From CAYUEN01 sp964443745 (lineage in GTDB: Bacteria > Campylobacterota > Campylobacteria > Campylobacterales > QNZT01): 64,000 bases of DNA. Under the pieces are notes generated by a model. It was not told the origin of the DNA. It worked only from the letters and a program-made list of their open reading frames with translations, and ran no database searches. The stretch lies in contig CAYUEN010000002.1 in assembly GCA_964443745.1 (NCBI GenBank), positions 1 to 64,000 of the forward strand, in the 5' to 3' direction. How positions within the stretch are numbered: position 1 is the stretch's first letter; the number at the start of each line of letters is the position of its first letter. The position numbers were made by a program, and so were the translations under genes. Positions 43,882 through 53,579 of this stretch are shown in pieces.

Positions 43882-44811
43882 ATGCTCGATTTGGCGATTA
43901 TCGGCGGAGGTCCGGCGGGACTGACGGCTGGGCTCTATGCCACCAGAGGCGGATTGAAAGATGTCGTTATGTACGAAAAGGGGATGCCGGGCGGACAGAT
44001 CACGCAAAGCAGTGAAATCGAAAACTATCCGGGTATCAAAGAGGTGGTCACGGGAATGGAGCTGATGGAGCCCTGGCCCGAACAGTGCATGCGGTTTGGT
44101 CTCAAGCATGTCATGGATGAGGTATTGCGAGTGAGCAAAAAGGCGGATCGCTTCGAAATCACGCTCGCGGGTGGTGATAGGGTCGATGCGAAAAACGTGA
44201 TCGTTTGTACCGGAAGTACGCCGAAGCGGGCCGGTTTCGAGGGTGAAGAGGAGTTTTTCGGCAAAGGTGTCAGTACTTGTGCGACGTGCGACGGCTTTTT
44301 CTACAAAGATCGTGAAGTGGCCGTACTCGGCGGAGGGGACACGGCGTTGGAAGAGGCGCTCTATCTTGCCAATATCTGCTCGAAGGTCTATCTGATCCAT
44401 CGCCGAGACAAATTTCGAGCCGCACCCGCGACGGTGGAGCGGGTGGTGAAAAATCCGAAGATCGAATTGGTTCTTAATAGTAGCGTCAAGAGAGTCTACG
44501 GCGGAGCGATGGGCGTAGAGGGTGTTTTGGTCGTCGATACGGAGGGAAACGAGAGAGACCTGAAAGTCCCGGGAATTTTCGTTTTTGTAGGCATGAATGT
44601 CAACAACGGTGTTTTGAAGCAGGAAGACGGAAGTTTTCTGTGCGAAATGAGCGAGCGGGGAGAAGTGGTCGTGGATCTGAAGATGCACACCTCCGTCGAA
44701 GGGCTTTTCGCCGCGGGGGACATTCGAATCGATGCGTCCAAACAGGTTGTCTGTGCGGCGGCTGATGGCGCGACGGCGGCATTGCAGGTGATCGCCAGAG
44801 AGCAACACTGA
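43882..44811 (+). CDS. trxB: Thioredoxin reductase
   Basis: This 309-residue NADPH:thioredoxin oxidoreductase has FAD-binding GGGPAG at about 9-14, the redox pair CATC near residue 133 (STCATCDGFFY), an NADPH loop GGGDTALEEA and the C-terminal AAGDIR. It regenerates TrxA. Length and motif order are standard for the low-molecular-weight type. GGAGG precedes the ATG. Confidence 0.95.
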   Translation: MLDLAIIGGGPAGLTAGLYATRGGLKDVVMYEKGMPGGQITQSSEIENYPGIKEVVTGMELMEPWPEQCMRFGLKHVMDEVLRVSKKADRFEITLAGGDRVDAKNVIVCTGSTPKRAGFEGEEEFFGKGVSTCATCDGFFYKDREVAVLGGGDTALEEALYLANICSKVYLIHRRDKFRAAPATVERVVKNPKIELVLNSSVKRVYGGAMGVEGVLVVDTEGNERDLKVPGIFVFVGMNVNNGVLKQEDGSFLCEMSERGEVVVDLKMHTSVEGLFAAGDIRIDASKQVVCAAADGATAALQVIAREQH

Positions 44812-44824
44812 AGAGAGGGGAGAG

Positions 44825-45592
44825 ATGATAAACGTAGGTATTCACGGATCGACCGGAAGGGTCGGAAGATTGCTGATCGAAAATCTCAAAAAAGACGATG
44901 TGGCTCAGGTGAGCGTATTGCATGCGATCGAAAAATTCGATTTTCCGGTCGACGAAAAGATCTTGATCACGAACGATACGCAAACGCTGCTGGAAGAGTG
45001 CGACGTGGTGATCGATTTCACGCTGCCGGATGGTACGGAGAGTCTGGTCGAAGCGGCGCTGAAGCATCCCAAACCGCTGGTGATCGGAACGACGGGCCTG
45101 TCCAAACATCAACAAAATCTTCTGATAGAGGCGTCCAAAAAGATGCCGATTCTCTATGCGACCAATATGTCTTTGGGCGTGGCGGTTTTGAACAAGCTCG
45201 CTTTCATGGCTTCCAAAATTCTCAACGATTTCGATGCGGAGATCGTCGAGATGCATCACCGTTACAAAAAGGACGCTCCCAGCGGGACGGCGCTCACACT
45301 GGCCGAACATGTCGCCCGTGCGCGCGGACTCGATCTGGACAAAGTGCGCGTCAGCGGACGTGATGGCAATATCGGCGAGCGTACCAAAGACGAAATCGCC
45401 GTCATGGCACTTCGCGGTGGCGATATCGTCGGACGCCACACCCTCGGTCTCTACAACGACGGGGAGTTCATCGAGCTCAACCACACCGCCACGAGTCGCG
45501 ATACCTTCGCGAAAGGGGCGATCAAGGCGGCCAAATGGCTCGTTTCCCAAAACAGCGGGCTTTACAAGATTACAGACTGTCTGGGAATATAA
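44825..45592 (+). CDS. dapB: 4-hydroxy-tetrahydrodipicolinate reductase
   Basis: This enzyme of lysine and diaminopimelate synthesis is 255 residues. It shows the NAD(P)-binding GSTGRVGR near residues 8-15, the active-site EMHHRYKKDAPSGTA near 143-157 and GTTGLS in between. It is followed after nine bases by purF, and preceded by trxB after 13, so all may share a transcript. Confidence 0.96.
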   Translation: MINVGIHGSTGRVGRLLIENLKKDDVAQVSVLHAIEKFDFPVDEKILITNDTQTLLEECDVVIDFTLPDGTESLVEAALKHPKPLVIGTTGLSKHQQNLLIEASKKMPILYATNMSLGVAVLNKLAFMASKILNDFDAEIVEMHHRYKKDAPSGTALTLAEHVARARGLDLDKVRVSGRDGNIGERTKDEIAVMALRGGDIVGRHTLGLYNDGEFIELNHTATSRDTFAKGAIKAAKWLVSQNSGLYKITDCLGI

Positions 45593-45601
45593 GGATAGAA
45601 G

Positions 45602-46939
45602 ATGTGTGCAGTAGTCGGGGTGTTCAATGTTCCACAAGCGTCGAAAGTCGCTTACTATGCGCTGTTCGCGATGCAGCATCGCGGCCAGGAGGCGACAGGA
45701 ATCAGCGCGAGTGACGGTGTTACCATCCATACGCGCAAGCGGAGGGGACTTGTCACCGACGTGTTCAGCGACGAAGATACTTTCGAGTATCTTAGAGGAT
45801 CCATGGCGATCGGCCACAACCGCTACTCCACAGCGGGGAGCGATTCGATCGCGGACGCCCAGCCGATTGCGGCCAAATACAAGCTGGGAGAGATCGCGAT
45901 CGCGCACAACGGCAACCTGATCAACAAGGAAGAGGTACGCCGGCGACTGATAGAGGAGGGAGCGATATTCCAATCCTATATGGATACGGAAAATATCATC
46001 CATCTCATCGCCAGAAGTCAAAAAGACCATCTCCAGGATCGTATCACCGAAGCGCTCGATCAAATCAAGGGGGCGTACTGCTTGGTGATCCAAAGTCGCA
46101 AAAAGATGTTCGCGATCAGAGACAGATACGGTGTCAGACCCCTCTCTTTGGGCAAGTTCGAAAAAGGGGGATATATCGTTGCGAGCGAAACATGCGCTTT
46201 CGAATTGGTGGGGGCGAAATTCGTGCGTGACGTGCGGCCGGGAGAGATGCTGATCTTCGAAAAGGGAAAAGAGCCCGAATCGATTCAACTCTACGAACCC
46301 GATCCGCATCCGTGCGCTTTCGAATACATCTATTTCGCCAGACCCGACAGCGTGATAGACGGCAAAAACGTCTATCAAAAACGTCTGCGTATGGGAAGAG
46401 AGCTGGCGATCGAGGATCCCGTCGATGCGGATATCGTGATTCCCGTTCCCGACAGCGGTGTGGCGGCCGCGTTGGGATATTCGCAGCAAAGCGGCATTCC
46501 CTTCGAAATGGGAATCGTGCGCAACCACTATGTCGGTAGAACGTTCATCGAGCCTATACAGGAGATGCGCGATTTGAAGGTCAAACTCAAACTCTCTCCG
46601 ATCCAATCGGTAATCGAAGGTAAGCGGGTCGTGATCATCGACGATTCGCTGGTACGCGGAACCACCTCCAAACAGATCGTCAAAATACTCAAAGAAGCCG
46701 GGGCGAAAGAGGTCCATTTCAAACTCGCCTCCCCGGAGATCAGATTTCCCTGCCTTTACGGAATCGATACGCCCAGCAAAGCGGAGTTGATCAGCGCCAA
46801 CAAAAGTCGTGAAGAGATTCAAGAGATGATCGGTGCCGATTCGCTCTCCTTTTTGAGTCTGGATGGGCTCAAAAAGAGCCTGGGAGAAGACCGCACCTAC
46901 TCTCTGGTGAGTTTCGACGGAAACTACTTCATCAAATAG
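45602..46939 (+). CDS. purF: Amidophosphoribosyltransferase
   Basis: This enzyme catalyses the first committed step of purine synthesis, making phosphoribosylamine from PRPP and glutamine. The 445 residues begin MCAVVGV, so removal of Met exposes the Cys nucleophile directly and there is no propeptide. The Ntn domain shows GHNRYSTAG and RDRYGVRPL, and the PRPP loop reads VVIIDDSLVRGTTS near residue 343-356. Confidence 0.96.
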   Translation: MCAVVGVFNVPQASKVAYYALFAMQHRGQEATGISASDGVTIHTRKRRGLVTDVFSDEDTFEYLRGSMAIGHNRYSTAGSDSIADAQPIAAKYKLGEIAIAHNGNLINKEEVRRRLIEEGAIFQSYMDTENIIHLIARSQKDHLQDRITEALDQIKGAYCLVIQSRKKMFAIRDRYGVRPLSLGKFEKGGYIVASETCAFELVGAKFVRDVRPGEMLIFEKGKEPESIQLYEPDPHPCAFEYIYFARPDSVIDGKNVYQKRLRMGRELAIEDPVDADIVIPVPDSGVAAALGYSQQSGIPFEMGIVRNHYVGRTFIEPIQEMRDLKVKLKLSPIQSVIEGKRVVIIDDSLVRGTTSKQIVKILKEAGAKEVHFKLASPEIRFPCLYGIDTPSKAELISANKSREEIQEMIGADSLSFLSLDGLKKSLGEDRTYSLVSFDGNYFIK

Positions 46940-46940
46940 C

Positions 46941-47900
46941 GTGCGTGAAATATTGACCGCCGGAAGATATTTCCGGCGAAAATTTGGGTGCAGTGTCTAT
47001 AAAACTCCGATTTCCATTATGGGATTTACCTGTCCCAATATCGATGGCAGGGTCGCGAAGGGAGGGTGCAGCTTTTGTGAAAACGAATCTTTCAGCCCCA
47101 ACCTCCAGCAGAAAGTTTCCAGGCGTTTCACCCTCAATCCGGATTCGGTCGAAAATCCCTATATAGAGGCTCAGTTGTCGCAGTTGGAACGCCAGTTTTT
47201 TCTCTCGAAAGCCAAACTTTCCAAAAAATTCGGCGCCCGGAAATTCATCGTCTATTTTCAGTCGTTTACCAATACCTATGCACCTTTTGAAACGCTCAAG
47301 ACTCTTTATGAGCACGCCCTTTCGCTGGATGGTGTCGTCGGCTTGAGTATCGGTACGCGTGCCGATTCGGTAACGGAAGAGTTGTTGGTTTATCTCGATC
47401 GTCTCGGGAAAGATACGGAGATCTGGATCGAATATGGGATCCAGAGCCTCTTTCAAGAGACACTGGACAGAATCAATCGCGGTGAAGATGTTGATAAGAT
47501 GCTCTCTTGGATACGAAAGACCAAATCCTATCCCCATATCAAACTCTGTGCCCATCTGATCTACGGGCTTCCGGGCGAGACGGAAGAGATGATGCTACGG
47601 ACTCTGGAACGTGTAATAGAGCTAGAACCCGATGCATTGAAGATCCATCCGATGTATGTGACGGAAAATACCGCCCTGGCGATCGATTACCGAAAGGGGC
47701 GCTTTGTTCCCATTACGCTGGAAAGCTATACGAAGATGTTGATTCGGAGTTTCGAGTCGCTGCCCGAAGAGGTCATGATCCAGCGTATCACTGCCGGCAT
47801 CAATGACGATTCGCTACTTGCACCCGGATGGTGCCGCTGCAAGCATACCCAGATGAAAGATATCGGAAAGGCTTTGAGAAGAGCCGGATTCGACTATTGA
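46941..47900 (+). CDS. Radical SAM protein, TIGR01212/YhcC family
   Basis: This 319-residue radical SAM enzyme starts at a GTG one base after purF. Its cluster ligands appear in FTCPNIDGRVAKGGCSFC near residues 29-46, the spaced CPN...GGCxFC form of this family. LSIGTRADS, EYGIQSL and AHLIYGLPGE are further hallmarks. The reaction is unknown for most members. It ends eight bases from the convergent GGDEF gene. Confidence 0.88.
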   Translation: MREILTAGRYFRRKFGCSVYKTPISIMGFTCPNIDGRVAKGGCSFCENESFSPNLQQKVSRRFTLNPDSVENPYIEAQLSQLERQFFLSKAKLSKKFGARKFIVYFQSFTNTYAPFETLKTLYEHALSLDGVVGLSIGTRADSVTEELLVYLDRLGKDTEIWIEYGIQSLFQETLDRINRGEDVDKMLSWIRKTKSYPHIKLCAHLIYGLPGETEEMMLRTLERVIELEPDALKIHPMYVTENTALAIDYRKGRFVPITLESYTKMLIRSFESLPEEVMIQRITAGINDDSLLAPGWCRCKHTQMKDIGKALRRAGFDY

Positions 47901-47908
47901 GAGATGTC

Positions 47909-49219
47909 CTAGATGGTACAGTGGGCGGATATGGAGATTTCCACTCTGTTTCTTCCCTTCTCTTTCGCTTCGTAAAGTGCGATATCGGCCCTGTTGTAGA
48001 CTTCGTCGAAAGTATCCGTTTCGTCGATTTGTGTGACGCCGAAGCTGGCGGTGACACGTCCTGCGAGTGGATGTATGGTCTCTTCGATCACTTTACGCAG
48101 CTTTTCCAGCGCGATTCTCGCCTGGCTGAGGTCGGTTTGCGTCAGCAAAATCACGAACTCCTCTCCACCCCACCTTGCGAAGGTATCGCTCTTGCGCATA
48201 TTTTGTTCGATTGTCCGTGCGAATTGTTTGAGAATCTCATCTCCGACTCTGTGGCCGAAGGTGTCGTTGACCCTTTTGAAGTGGTCGATATCCAATATCG
48301 CGAAACTCAGAGGGGTATGATAACGTTTTTGTTGTAACATTTCGTAATGGATGACTTCATCCATTTTCTGGCGGTTGTAGGCACCGGTGAGTTTGTCGTG
48401 ATAGGCGATATCCTCCATCCTGATCTTTTCGAGTGTCATATCGGTAATGTCGACGAAATTCCAGAGGTAGGTCTCCTGAACCTCGTCCAAGAGGGAAATC
48501 TTGATCAAAAATGTTTTGGGAGTGAAACTGCGAATATCGAGCATCGAAACGATTCTCTCGTGATGTGGCGTACGCAACAGCAGGTCGATGAAACTTTCGC
48601 CGGGAGCGCAAAGCCCGGAGTGGAGATAGTTTTTGTTTTTCACGAATGTCGAAGTGAGAGAGCGATGTATCGTGTAGAAGTTTTCCAGATCATGGCTCGC
48701 GAAAAATTCCAGAAACGTTTTATTGGCATAGTGGATCTGTTCCCGATCACGGATAATGATCATGTTGGGGTCTGTATCGATGATCTTCTGCAGTACGGCG
48801 TATTGCTGGGCACACTCTTTTTCGAAAAGGATCGTTTTAGCTTGCATTTGAAGCGTTTCGTCGAGTTGTCCACTATCGATCGGTTTGGTCAGATATCCTG
48901 TCACGTTTAGATGGATCGCATCGAGCAGATAGTGGCTCTCCTGGTGGGCGGACATGATGATGATCGGGATTTTCGGGTTTTGCTTGCGGATCTTTTCGAT
49001 CATCTCCAATCCGTTCATGATCGGCATATTGATGTCGGTCAAAACGATATCGATCGACTCTTTTTCGAAAAGTTCCAACCCTTTGGCTCCATTTTCTCCC
49101 ACGAATAGTTTGCGGACTCTTTTTTTGAGTCGCTTTTCGAAGATCGACCGGATCATCGGATCGTCTTCGACATAGAGGAGATTGATCCGTTTGAGGAGGT
49201 CGTTACGCAGCATAGGCAC
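47909..49219 (-). CDS. Response regulator with PAS-like and GGDEF output (diguanylate cyclase)
   Basis: This 436-residue protein has a receiver domain at about 10-130 (phospho-site in LTDINMPIMNG), a PAS-like sensor at about 140-260, and a GGDEF domain at about 270-430. The catalytic motif is GGEEF, and the product-inhibition I-site RKSD lies a few residues before it. It should make c-di-GMP under control of phosphorylation. It overlaps the histidine kinase gene by 17 bases, which makes that kinase the likely phosphodonor. Start codons at residue 1 or 3 are both possible. Confidence 0.9.
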   Translation of the reverse strand: MPMLRNDLLKRINLLYVEDDPMIRSIFEKRLKKRVRKLFVGENGAKGLELFEKESIDIVLTDINMPIMNGLEMIEKIRKQNPKIPIIIMSAHQESHYLLDAIHLNVTGYLTKPIDSGQLDETLQMQAKTILFEKECAQQYAVLQKIIDTDPNMIIIRDREQIHYANKTFLEFFASHDLENFYTIHRSLTSTFVKNKNYLHSGLCAPGESFIDLLLRTPHHERIVSMLDIRSFTPKTFLIKISLLDEVQETYLWNFVDITDMTLEKIRMEDIAYHDKLTGAYNRQKMDEVIHYEMLQQKRYHTPLSFAILDIDHFKRVNDTFGHRVGDEILKQFARTIEQNMRKSDTFARWGGEEFVILLTQTDLSQARIALEKLRKVIEETIHPLAGRVTASFGVTQIDETDTFDEVYNRADIALYEAKEKGRNRVEISISAHCTI

Positions 49220-50408
49220 TCCTTACGGTGATGAGAAAACATGCGCCTTCGTCGCTGTTTTTGCACAAGAGGCTTCCACCCAGACTCTCATGAATGATCA
49301 TGCGTGACATATACAGTCCCAGACCGGTTCCCTGTTCTGGTCCTTTGGTCGTGAAGTAGGGATCGAAGATCCGGTCGATGATCTCCTCGGGAATTCCGCC
49401 GGCATTGTCGCATATCTGTATGATACCTCCCTCCGTCTCCTTGCGGAAAGATAGACGGATATATCCATCCTCGACAGCGCGTGCGATCAGGGCGTCTTTG
49501 GCGTTGTTGACGATATTGATGATCACTTGCTGGAATTCGCTCGCATGGCCGATAATTTCGAACTCCTCCCCTTCGAAGAGGATACGGATGTCGTGTGCGG
49601 AGAGCTGTTGGTCGAGTATGGCGGTGATCTGCATCGATTTTTCTTTTACCTTGAATCGCTCTTTCGCCTTGTCTATCCGAAAAAAGTTTCGAAAATCGTC
49701 GATCGTTTGGGACATATAGGTGATCAACTGCATGTTTGTCCGGGTAAAACTACGGATGAATTCCAGGTCGATCGACCCCTCCTCGTAATCCTCCTCCAAG
49801 AATTGTATGTTGAGTGCGAGTGCGTTTAGAGGCTGGCGCCACTGGTGGGCGATAGCCGAGATCATCTCCCCCATCGCGGCGAGCCTGGACTGGACCATCA
49901 GCATTTTGTCCTTTTCGAGATTCTTCCGCACCTCTTCTCGTACTTTCGATTCCAGAGAGTCTTTGTAGCGCTGGAGCTCTTCGAGTGTGGATGAGAGTTT
50001 TTGGTTGATTTCCGAGAGGGGAGTCTGGTCGTAGATATAGAGGCAGACCAGTTTTTGTTTTTGATCGTAGGGGACGATCGTGACATTTTGTTGCATACTC
50101 TCGAACGTATTGTCGGTAATGGCGGTGAGTTTGATATCGATTAGATAGTGGTGAGGATCTACGCTGTAGAAAGTCGGGGTATTGAGCAACAGGGCGGATT
50201 TGATTTTGCGTTTGAGTTTTTGAGTCTGTATGTAGGGGAAGAGTTCCGAAAGGTTTCTTCCGACGATATCGTGAGCGGGAATTTTGGTATGGAATTCGAG
50301 CCATCGGTTCCAGAAGAGAACATGGAGGGAGTCATCCAGGATAATGATACCGTTGTCGATAGTTTCGAGAATCTCCTGTGGTCGGATAAGCGTGGGATTA
50401 AAACTCAT
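49203..50408 (-). CDS. Cytoplasmic PAS-containing sensor histidine kinase
   Basis: This 401-residue kinase starts at the ATG at 50408, eight bases after AGGA. A longer frame to 50456 lies inside the upstream gene. A PAS domain covers about 8-130, a short coiled coil follows, the H-box AIAHQWRQPLNAL has H188, and an HATPase domain has N-box NIVNNAKDAL, G1 DNAGG and G2 GTGLGLYMS. There is no membrane helix, so it senses an internal cue. The HQWRQPLN box is common in Campylobacterota kinases. Confidence 0.9.
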   Translation of the reverse strand: MSFNPTLIRPQEILETIDNGIIILDDSLHVLFWNRWLEFHTKIPAHDIVGRNLSELFPYIQTQKLKRKIKSALLLNTPTFYSVDPHHYLIDIKLTAITDNTFESMQQNVTIVPYDQKQKLVCLYIYDQTPLSEINQKLSSTLEELQRYKDSLESKVREEVRKNLEKDKMLMVQSRLAAMGEMISAIAHQWRQPLNALALNIQFLEEDYEEGSIDLEFIRSFTRTNMQLITYMSQTIDDFRNFFRIDKAKERFKVKEKSMQITAILDQQLSAHDIRILFEGEEFEIIGHASEFQQVIINIVNNAKDALIARAVEDGYIRLSFRKETEGGIIQICDNAGGIPEEIIDRIFDPYFTTKGPEQGTGLGLYMSRMIIHESLGGSLLCKNSDEGACFLITVRSAYAA

Positions 50409-51030
50409 CCAGCAATTCCTGCAATCGCTCTTTGATCCAGAGGATCGAGTCATCATGTGTCAGCAGAATCAAGACGCCCTGGATTTTCTGTGTTTCGAAC
50501 TCCAGCTCCGTGGAGATGATGATCAGTTGTTCGTACCCTTTGACCAGAGACCGATCGATTTGGGAGAGGGTGGCGATTTGGCGGATCGTGGGAGGGTTGA
50601 AAGCTACGCTGGAGTTGAGTTGTTCAGAAAACTTGCCTATCGTGGCGGCTGAGAGGATATTGGTGATTTCCAGTACGATTTCCCTGCATTCGTCATCTTC
50701 GTCACCCGCACCGTTGGATGTGTTGAAAGCGAGCATGAGGTTGTGGGCCGAAGCGGCGTCGATAATGAAGAGACTCTCTCCCGCAATCTCTCCGCTGATG
50801 ATCTGTCTGGAGATGTAGTGAGGTCGATGGGTTTGAACGTTTTTTTCGAGATAAGTTCCTAGTTCCATAGTGGAGATGATATCGATATGGGGTATCTTCA
50901 ATGTCGCGAAAGCGTCTATGATTTCACTGATGGCCGCCGTGGCGGTACCGTATGCGATATTCATCATCTCCTGCAGACAATCCTTCTCGTCTTCGCTCAA
51001 ATGGGGCGAGACGAGCGTCTTTTCAGCCAT
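50398..51030 (-). CDS. CheC-family phosphatase-like protein
   Basis: This 210-residue protein starts at the ATG at 51030. Two E-x2-N phosphatase motifs can be read, E21/N24 in QEMMNIAYGTA and E121/N124 in LEITNILSAA, the duplicated arrangement of CheC that dephosphorylates CheY-P. It sits one base after a CheY-like gene and overlaps the kinase gene by 11 bases. It is therefore a good candidate to reset the neighbouring receiver. Confidence 0.82.
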   Translation of the reverse strand: MAEKTLVSPHLSEDEKDCLQEMMNIAYGTATAAISEIIDAFATLKIPHIDIISTMELGTYLEKNVQTHRPHYISRQIISGEIAGESLFIIDAASAHNLMLAFNTSNGAGDEDDECREIVLEITNILSAATIGKFSEQLNSSVAFNPPTIRQIATLSQIDRSLVKGYEQLIIISTELEFETQKIQGVLILLTHDDSILWIKERLQELLDEF

Positions 51031-51031
51031 T

Positions 51032-51406
51032 TTACGCTTCCTGATGGATGTGTTGTTCGAAGATCTCTTCCATTTTGGCGGCATCGATCGGTTTTTTGAC
51101 GAATTGGAGTGCACCGCTTGCAAGTGCCTTTTCAACGGCACCTTGCTGGATATCCGCACTGAGAATCACGACACGTGCTTCGCTATCGAAATTTCTGATC
51201 TGTTCGAGTGCCTCGAATCCATCCATTACAGGCATTGTCAGATCCATAAATACAAAATCGGGTTCGTATTCGCGATAGAGGGCGACGGCGTCGGCTCCGT
51301 CGCAAGCTTGAATCACCGAATCCCTATCTTCGTCGATATATTTTTTCAATGCCCGGAGTACCATTTTGCGTGCCATACGGGAATCGTCCACCACCATATA
51401 TGTCAT
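51032..51406 (-). CDS. CheY-like single-domain response regulator
   Basis: This 124-residue receiver domain alone has the acidic pocket in VVDDSRMARKM, the phospho-aspartate in VFMDLTMPVMDG near residue 55, and the lysine in VKKPIDAAKM near residue 106. AAGGAGG precedes the ATG. It is the first gene of a four-gene signalling cluster and probably the target of both the kinase and the CheC-like protein. It is not necessarily a chemotaxis protein. Confidence 0.9.
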   Translation of the reverse strand: MTYMVVDDSRMARKMVLRALKKYIDEDRDSVIQACDGADAVALYREYEPDFVFMDLTMPVMDGFEALEQIRNFDSEARVVILSADIQQGAVEKALASGALQFVKKPIDAAKMEEIFEQHIHQEA

Positions 51407-51462
51407 AAACCCTCCTTATACGCTTCTATATAGGAGTAGTATCGACGGGAGTGGGGAATTGT

Positions 51463-52290
51463 TTAGGAGTTGCGAGTACGGCGGTATTTGAAAGAGAGAT
51501 AGATCCAGGCGGCGACTCCGACCCAGAGCATCATCAGAGAAAACTCCTGTCCTCTCGTCATCCAGCCGCAACAGATATAGCCCAGCTGAGGATCGGGAGC
51601 TCTGAAAAATTCGGCGATGAAGCGGGCGAGACCGTACAAAATCGCATAGAGAGAGATCAACTCTCCATTAAAACGCTTGCGTTTCCTATAGAGAAACAGA
51701 ACGACGAACACCACGATCCCCTCGGCGAACGCTTCGTAAAGTTGGGAAGGGTGGCGCAGTATGCCATCCACATAGATGCCCCAAGGAACGTCGGTGACTC
51801 TTCCCACGAGTTCCTGGTTGAGGAAGTTTCCGATCCGTCCGAAGAGATATCCGGCAGGAACCGCGATCGCAGCGATGTCGAGCATAAACCACTGGTTTAC
51901 CCTGTGACGTCTGCAAAAAATCGTGGAAGCGATGATGAACCCCAGTATCGCCCCATGGTAGGACATTCCTCGAATTCCGACGAATTCTCCGTTTTTGAAT
52001 GGGTTGAAAATCTCCCAAGGATGCGATAGGTACCACAGAGCGTGGGGATCGTAAAAGAGGATATAGCCAAGTCTGGCCCCCACAATCACGCCGATTTCCA
52101 CCCAGACGATATAGTTGTCCAGCAACTCCTGGGAAATCGGAAGCGCGTCTTTTTTGACGATCCATTTGGCGACCATGACTCCCACGACGAGTGCGAGTAC
52201 GTACATGATACCATACCAGTGTACTTGAAGTCCGAAAAGATCGAACGCTACGGGATCGAATTGTGTATAGATATGGTTCCAATGGTTCAT
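51463..52290 (-). CDS. lgt: Prolipoprotein diacylglyceryl transferase
   Basis: This inner-membrane enzyme transfers diacylglyceryl to the lipobox Cys of prolipoproteins. It has 275 residues and about seven helices. The ATG at 52290 overlaps the previous stop by four bases. The Lgt signature GRIGNFLNQELVGRVTDVPWG lies near residue 147, and HPSQLYEA and RFIAEFFRAPD follow, with YHGAILG earlier carrying the essential histidine. Confidence 0.96.
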   Translation of the reverse strand: MNHWNHIYTQFDPVAFDLFGLQVHWYGIMYVLALVVGVMVAKWIVKKDALPISQELLDNYIVWVEIGVIVGARLGYILFYDPHALWYLSHPWEIFNPFKNGEFVGIRGMSYHGAILGFIIASTIFCRRHRVNQWFMLDIAAIAVPAGYLFGRIGNFLNQELVGRVTDVPWGIYVDGILRHPSQLYEAFAEGIVVFVVLFLYRKRKRFNGELISLYAILYGLARFIAEFFRAPDPQLGYICCGWMTRGQEFSLMMLWVGVAAWIYLSFKYRRTRNS

Positions 52291-53576
52291 TTTGCCTCTT
52301 TGAGCGCTTTGGCGATCAGTTCGAGAGGATTTTTGAAGATCGCTTTCGAGCCTTTGAGTCCGAGCGCGTTGGTGATCTGCATACGGCAAGCACTGCATTC
52401 GGAGGAGACGATCGAAGCCCCCGTCTCCTCTATCATCGCCGCTTTGGGCAAGCCCGCCGCACGTGCGAGATGATACTTTTCGCTCTGTATCGTCACGCCT
52501 CCGAAACCGCAGCATCTATTCGGATCGCTCATCTCCGTCAGGATGTAGTTTTTTGCGATCAACTCTCTGGGTTCCCGGAAGATTCCCTGCATCTTTCTCG
52601 CATGACAGGGATCATGATAGGTGATTTTTTCGTCGTAAACCGCCCCTTTTCGATCGAGTCGCTCTTGAAGGTCGGTATGTTTTCGGAGCCATTCGGTCGC
52701 CATGAAGATTTTGTCGTTGAGCTTCATCGCACGCGCTTTCCATTCGGGACGGTCATGAAAGAAGTGGGGATAGTCGATTTTGATCATCGCCGAACAGGTG
52801 GCTTCGGGGATGATGATGGCGTCGAGATCTTCGATAAAGCTTTCGAAATATTCGATGTTGTGCCTGGCCAGGTAGTCGACCGTATCGAAATCCCCCGTAA
52901 AGTAGGCGGGTGCGCCGCAACAGAGCTGCTTTTTGATCAGATAGACGTCGATTTCCAGTTCATGCAGTATCTGCAGGAGAGACTCTCCGATATCGGTGTA
53001 GGCATAGTTGGCCAGGCAGCCGATGAAGATACCCACTTTGCCTTTGCCGCCGTTTTCGATCACGTCCGGATGGGAGTTGAGGAAAGTCGACGACTTGGCG
53101 GAAGGCAGCAGCCGCTCCTTCTTGATCAGGGGGAGGGAGAATCTAGGCTGCATCGCCTCCCGTTCGGCTTCGATCCTGAAACCGCAGGTTTGAAACAGAT
53201 ATCCCATTTTCGCGAGCCAATCCATCGCTTTTCTATGTCTGAGAAGAAAGAAAAAAGCCTTTTTATACCATGCAAGACCATATTTTTTTCGGATATCGTT
53301 GCGTACCTGTTCGATGACCATATCGACCGGCAGGTCGTTGGGACAGACGTCGACGCAGTTGGTACAGAGAAAACAGCTTTCAAAAATATCCTTGGCGTTT
53401 TTGTCGAGGGGGAGCTCTCCGCGCCCATAGGCGCCCAAAAGGTCCAGAAATCCTCTGGGAGAGGTGGTTTCGTCCGGATGGACGCTGTGGATCGTGCAGG
53501 TGGGGATACACTTTCCGCACTTGATGCAATCGTCCGTGATTTGGGTGAAGTCGAAAGCTCGGCGTTGCGGATTCAT
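52287..53576 (-). CDS. CCG-domain Fe-S oxidoreductase subunit (GlcF / HdrD-like)
   Basis: This 429-residue protein has two ferredoxin motifs at the N-terminus (CIKCGKCIPTC at about 17-27 and CFLCTNCVDVC at about 68-78) followed by two cysteine-rich CCG domains (KQLCCGAPAYFTGD and NRCCGFGGV). This is the layout of glycolate oxidase Fe-S subunit and heterodisulfide-reductase D relatives. The electron partner is unknown. Its position after hemN matches the order I recall from C. jejuni. It lies three bases from hemN and overlaps lgt by four. Confidence 0.88.
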   Translation of the reverse strand: MNPQRRAFDFTQITDDCIKCGKCIPTCTIHSVHPDETTSPRGFLDLLGAYGRGELPLDKNAKDIFESCFLCTNCVDVCPNDLPVDMVIEQVRNDIRKKYGLAWYKKAFFFLLRHRKAMDWLAKMGYLFQTCGFRIEAEREAMQPRFSLPLIKKERLLPSAKSSTFLNSHPDVIENGGKGKVGIFIGCLANYAYTDIGESLLQILHELEIDVYLIKKQLCCGAPAYFTGDFDTVDYLARHNIEYFESFIEDLDAIIIPEATCSAMIKIDYPHFFHDRPEWKARAMKLNDKIFMATEWLRKHTDLQERLDRKGAVYDEKITYHDPCHARKMQGIFREPRELIAKNYILTEMSDPNRCCGFGGVTIQSEKYHLARAAGLPKAAMIEETGASIVSSECSACRMQITNALGLKGSKAIFKNPLELIAKALKEAK

Positions 53577-53579
53577 CTT

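Noticed and set aside
44600..46822. A 740-codon minus-strand frame
   Set aside because: It is antisense to trxB, dapB and purF, and has no recognisable domain.
50409..50456. A longer N-terminus for the histidine kinase
   Set aside because: It overlaps the CheC-like gene and lacks a ribosome site, whereas the ATG at 50408 has AGGA at the right spacing.
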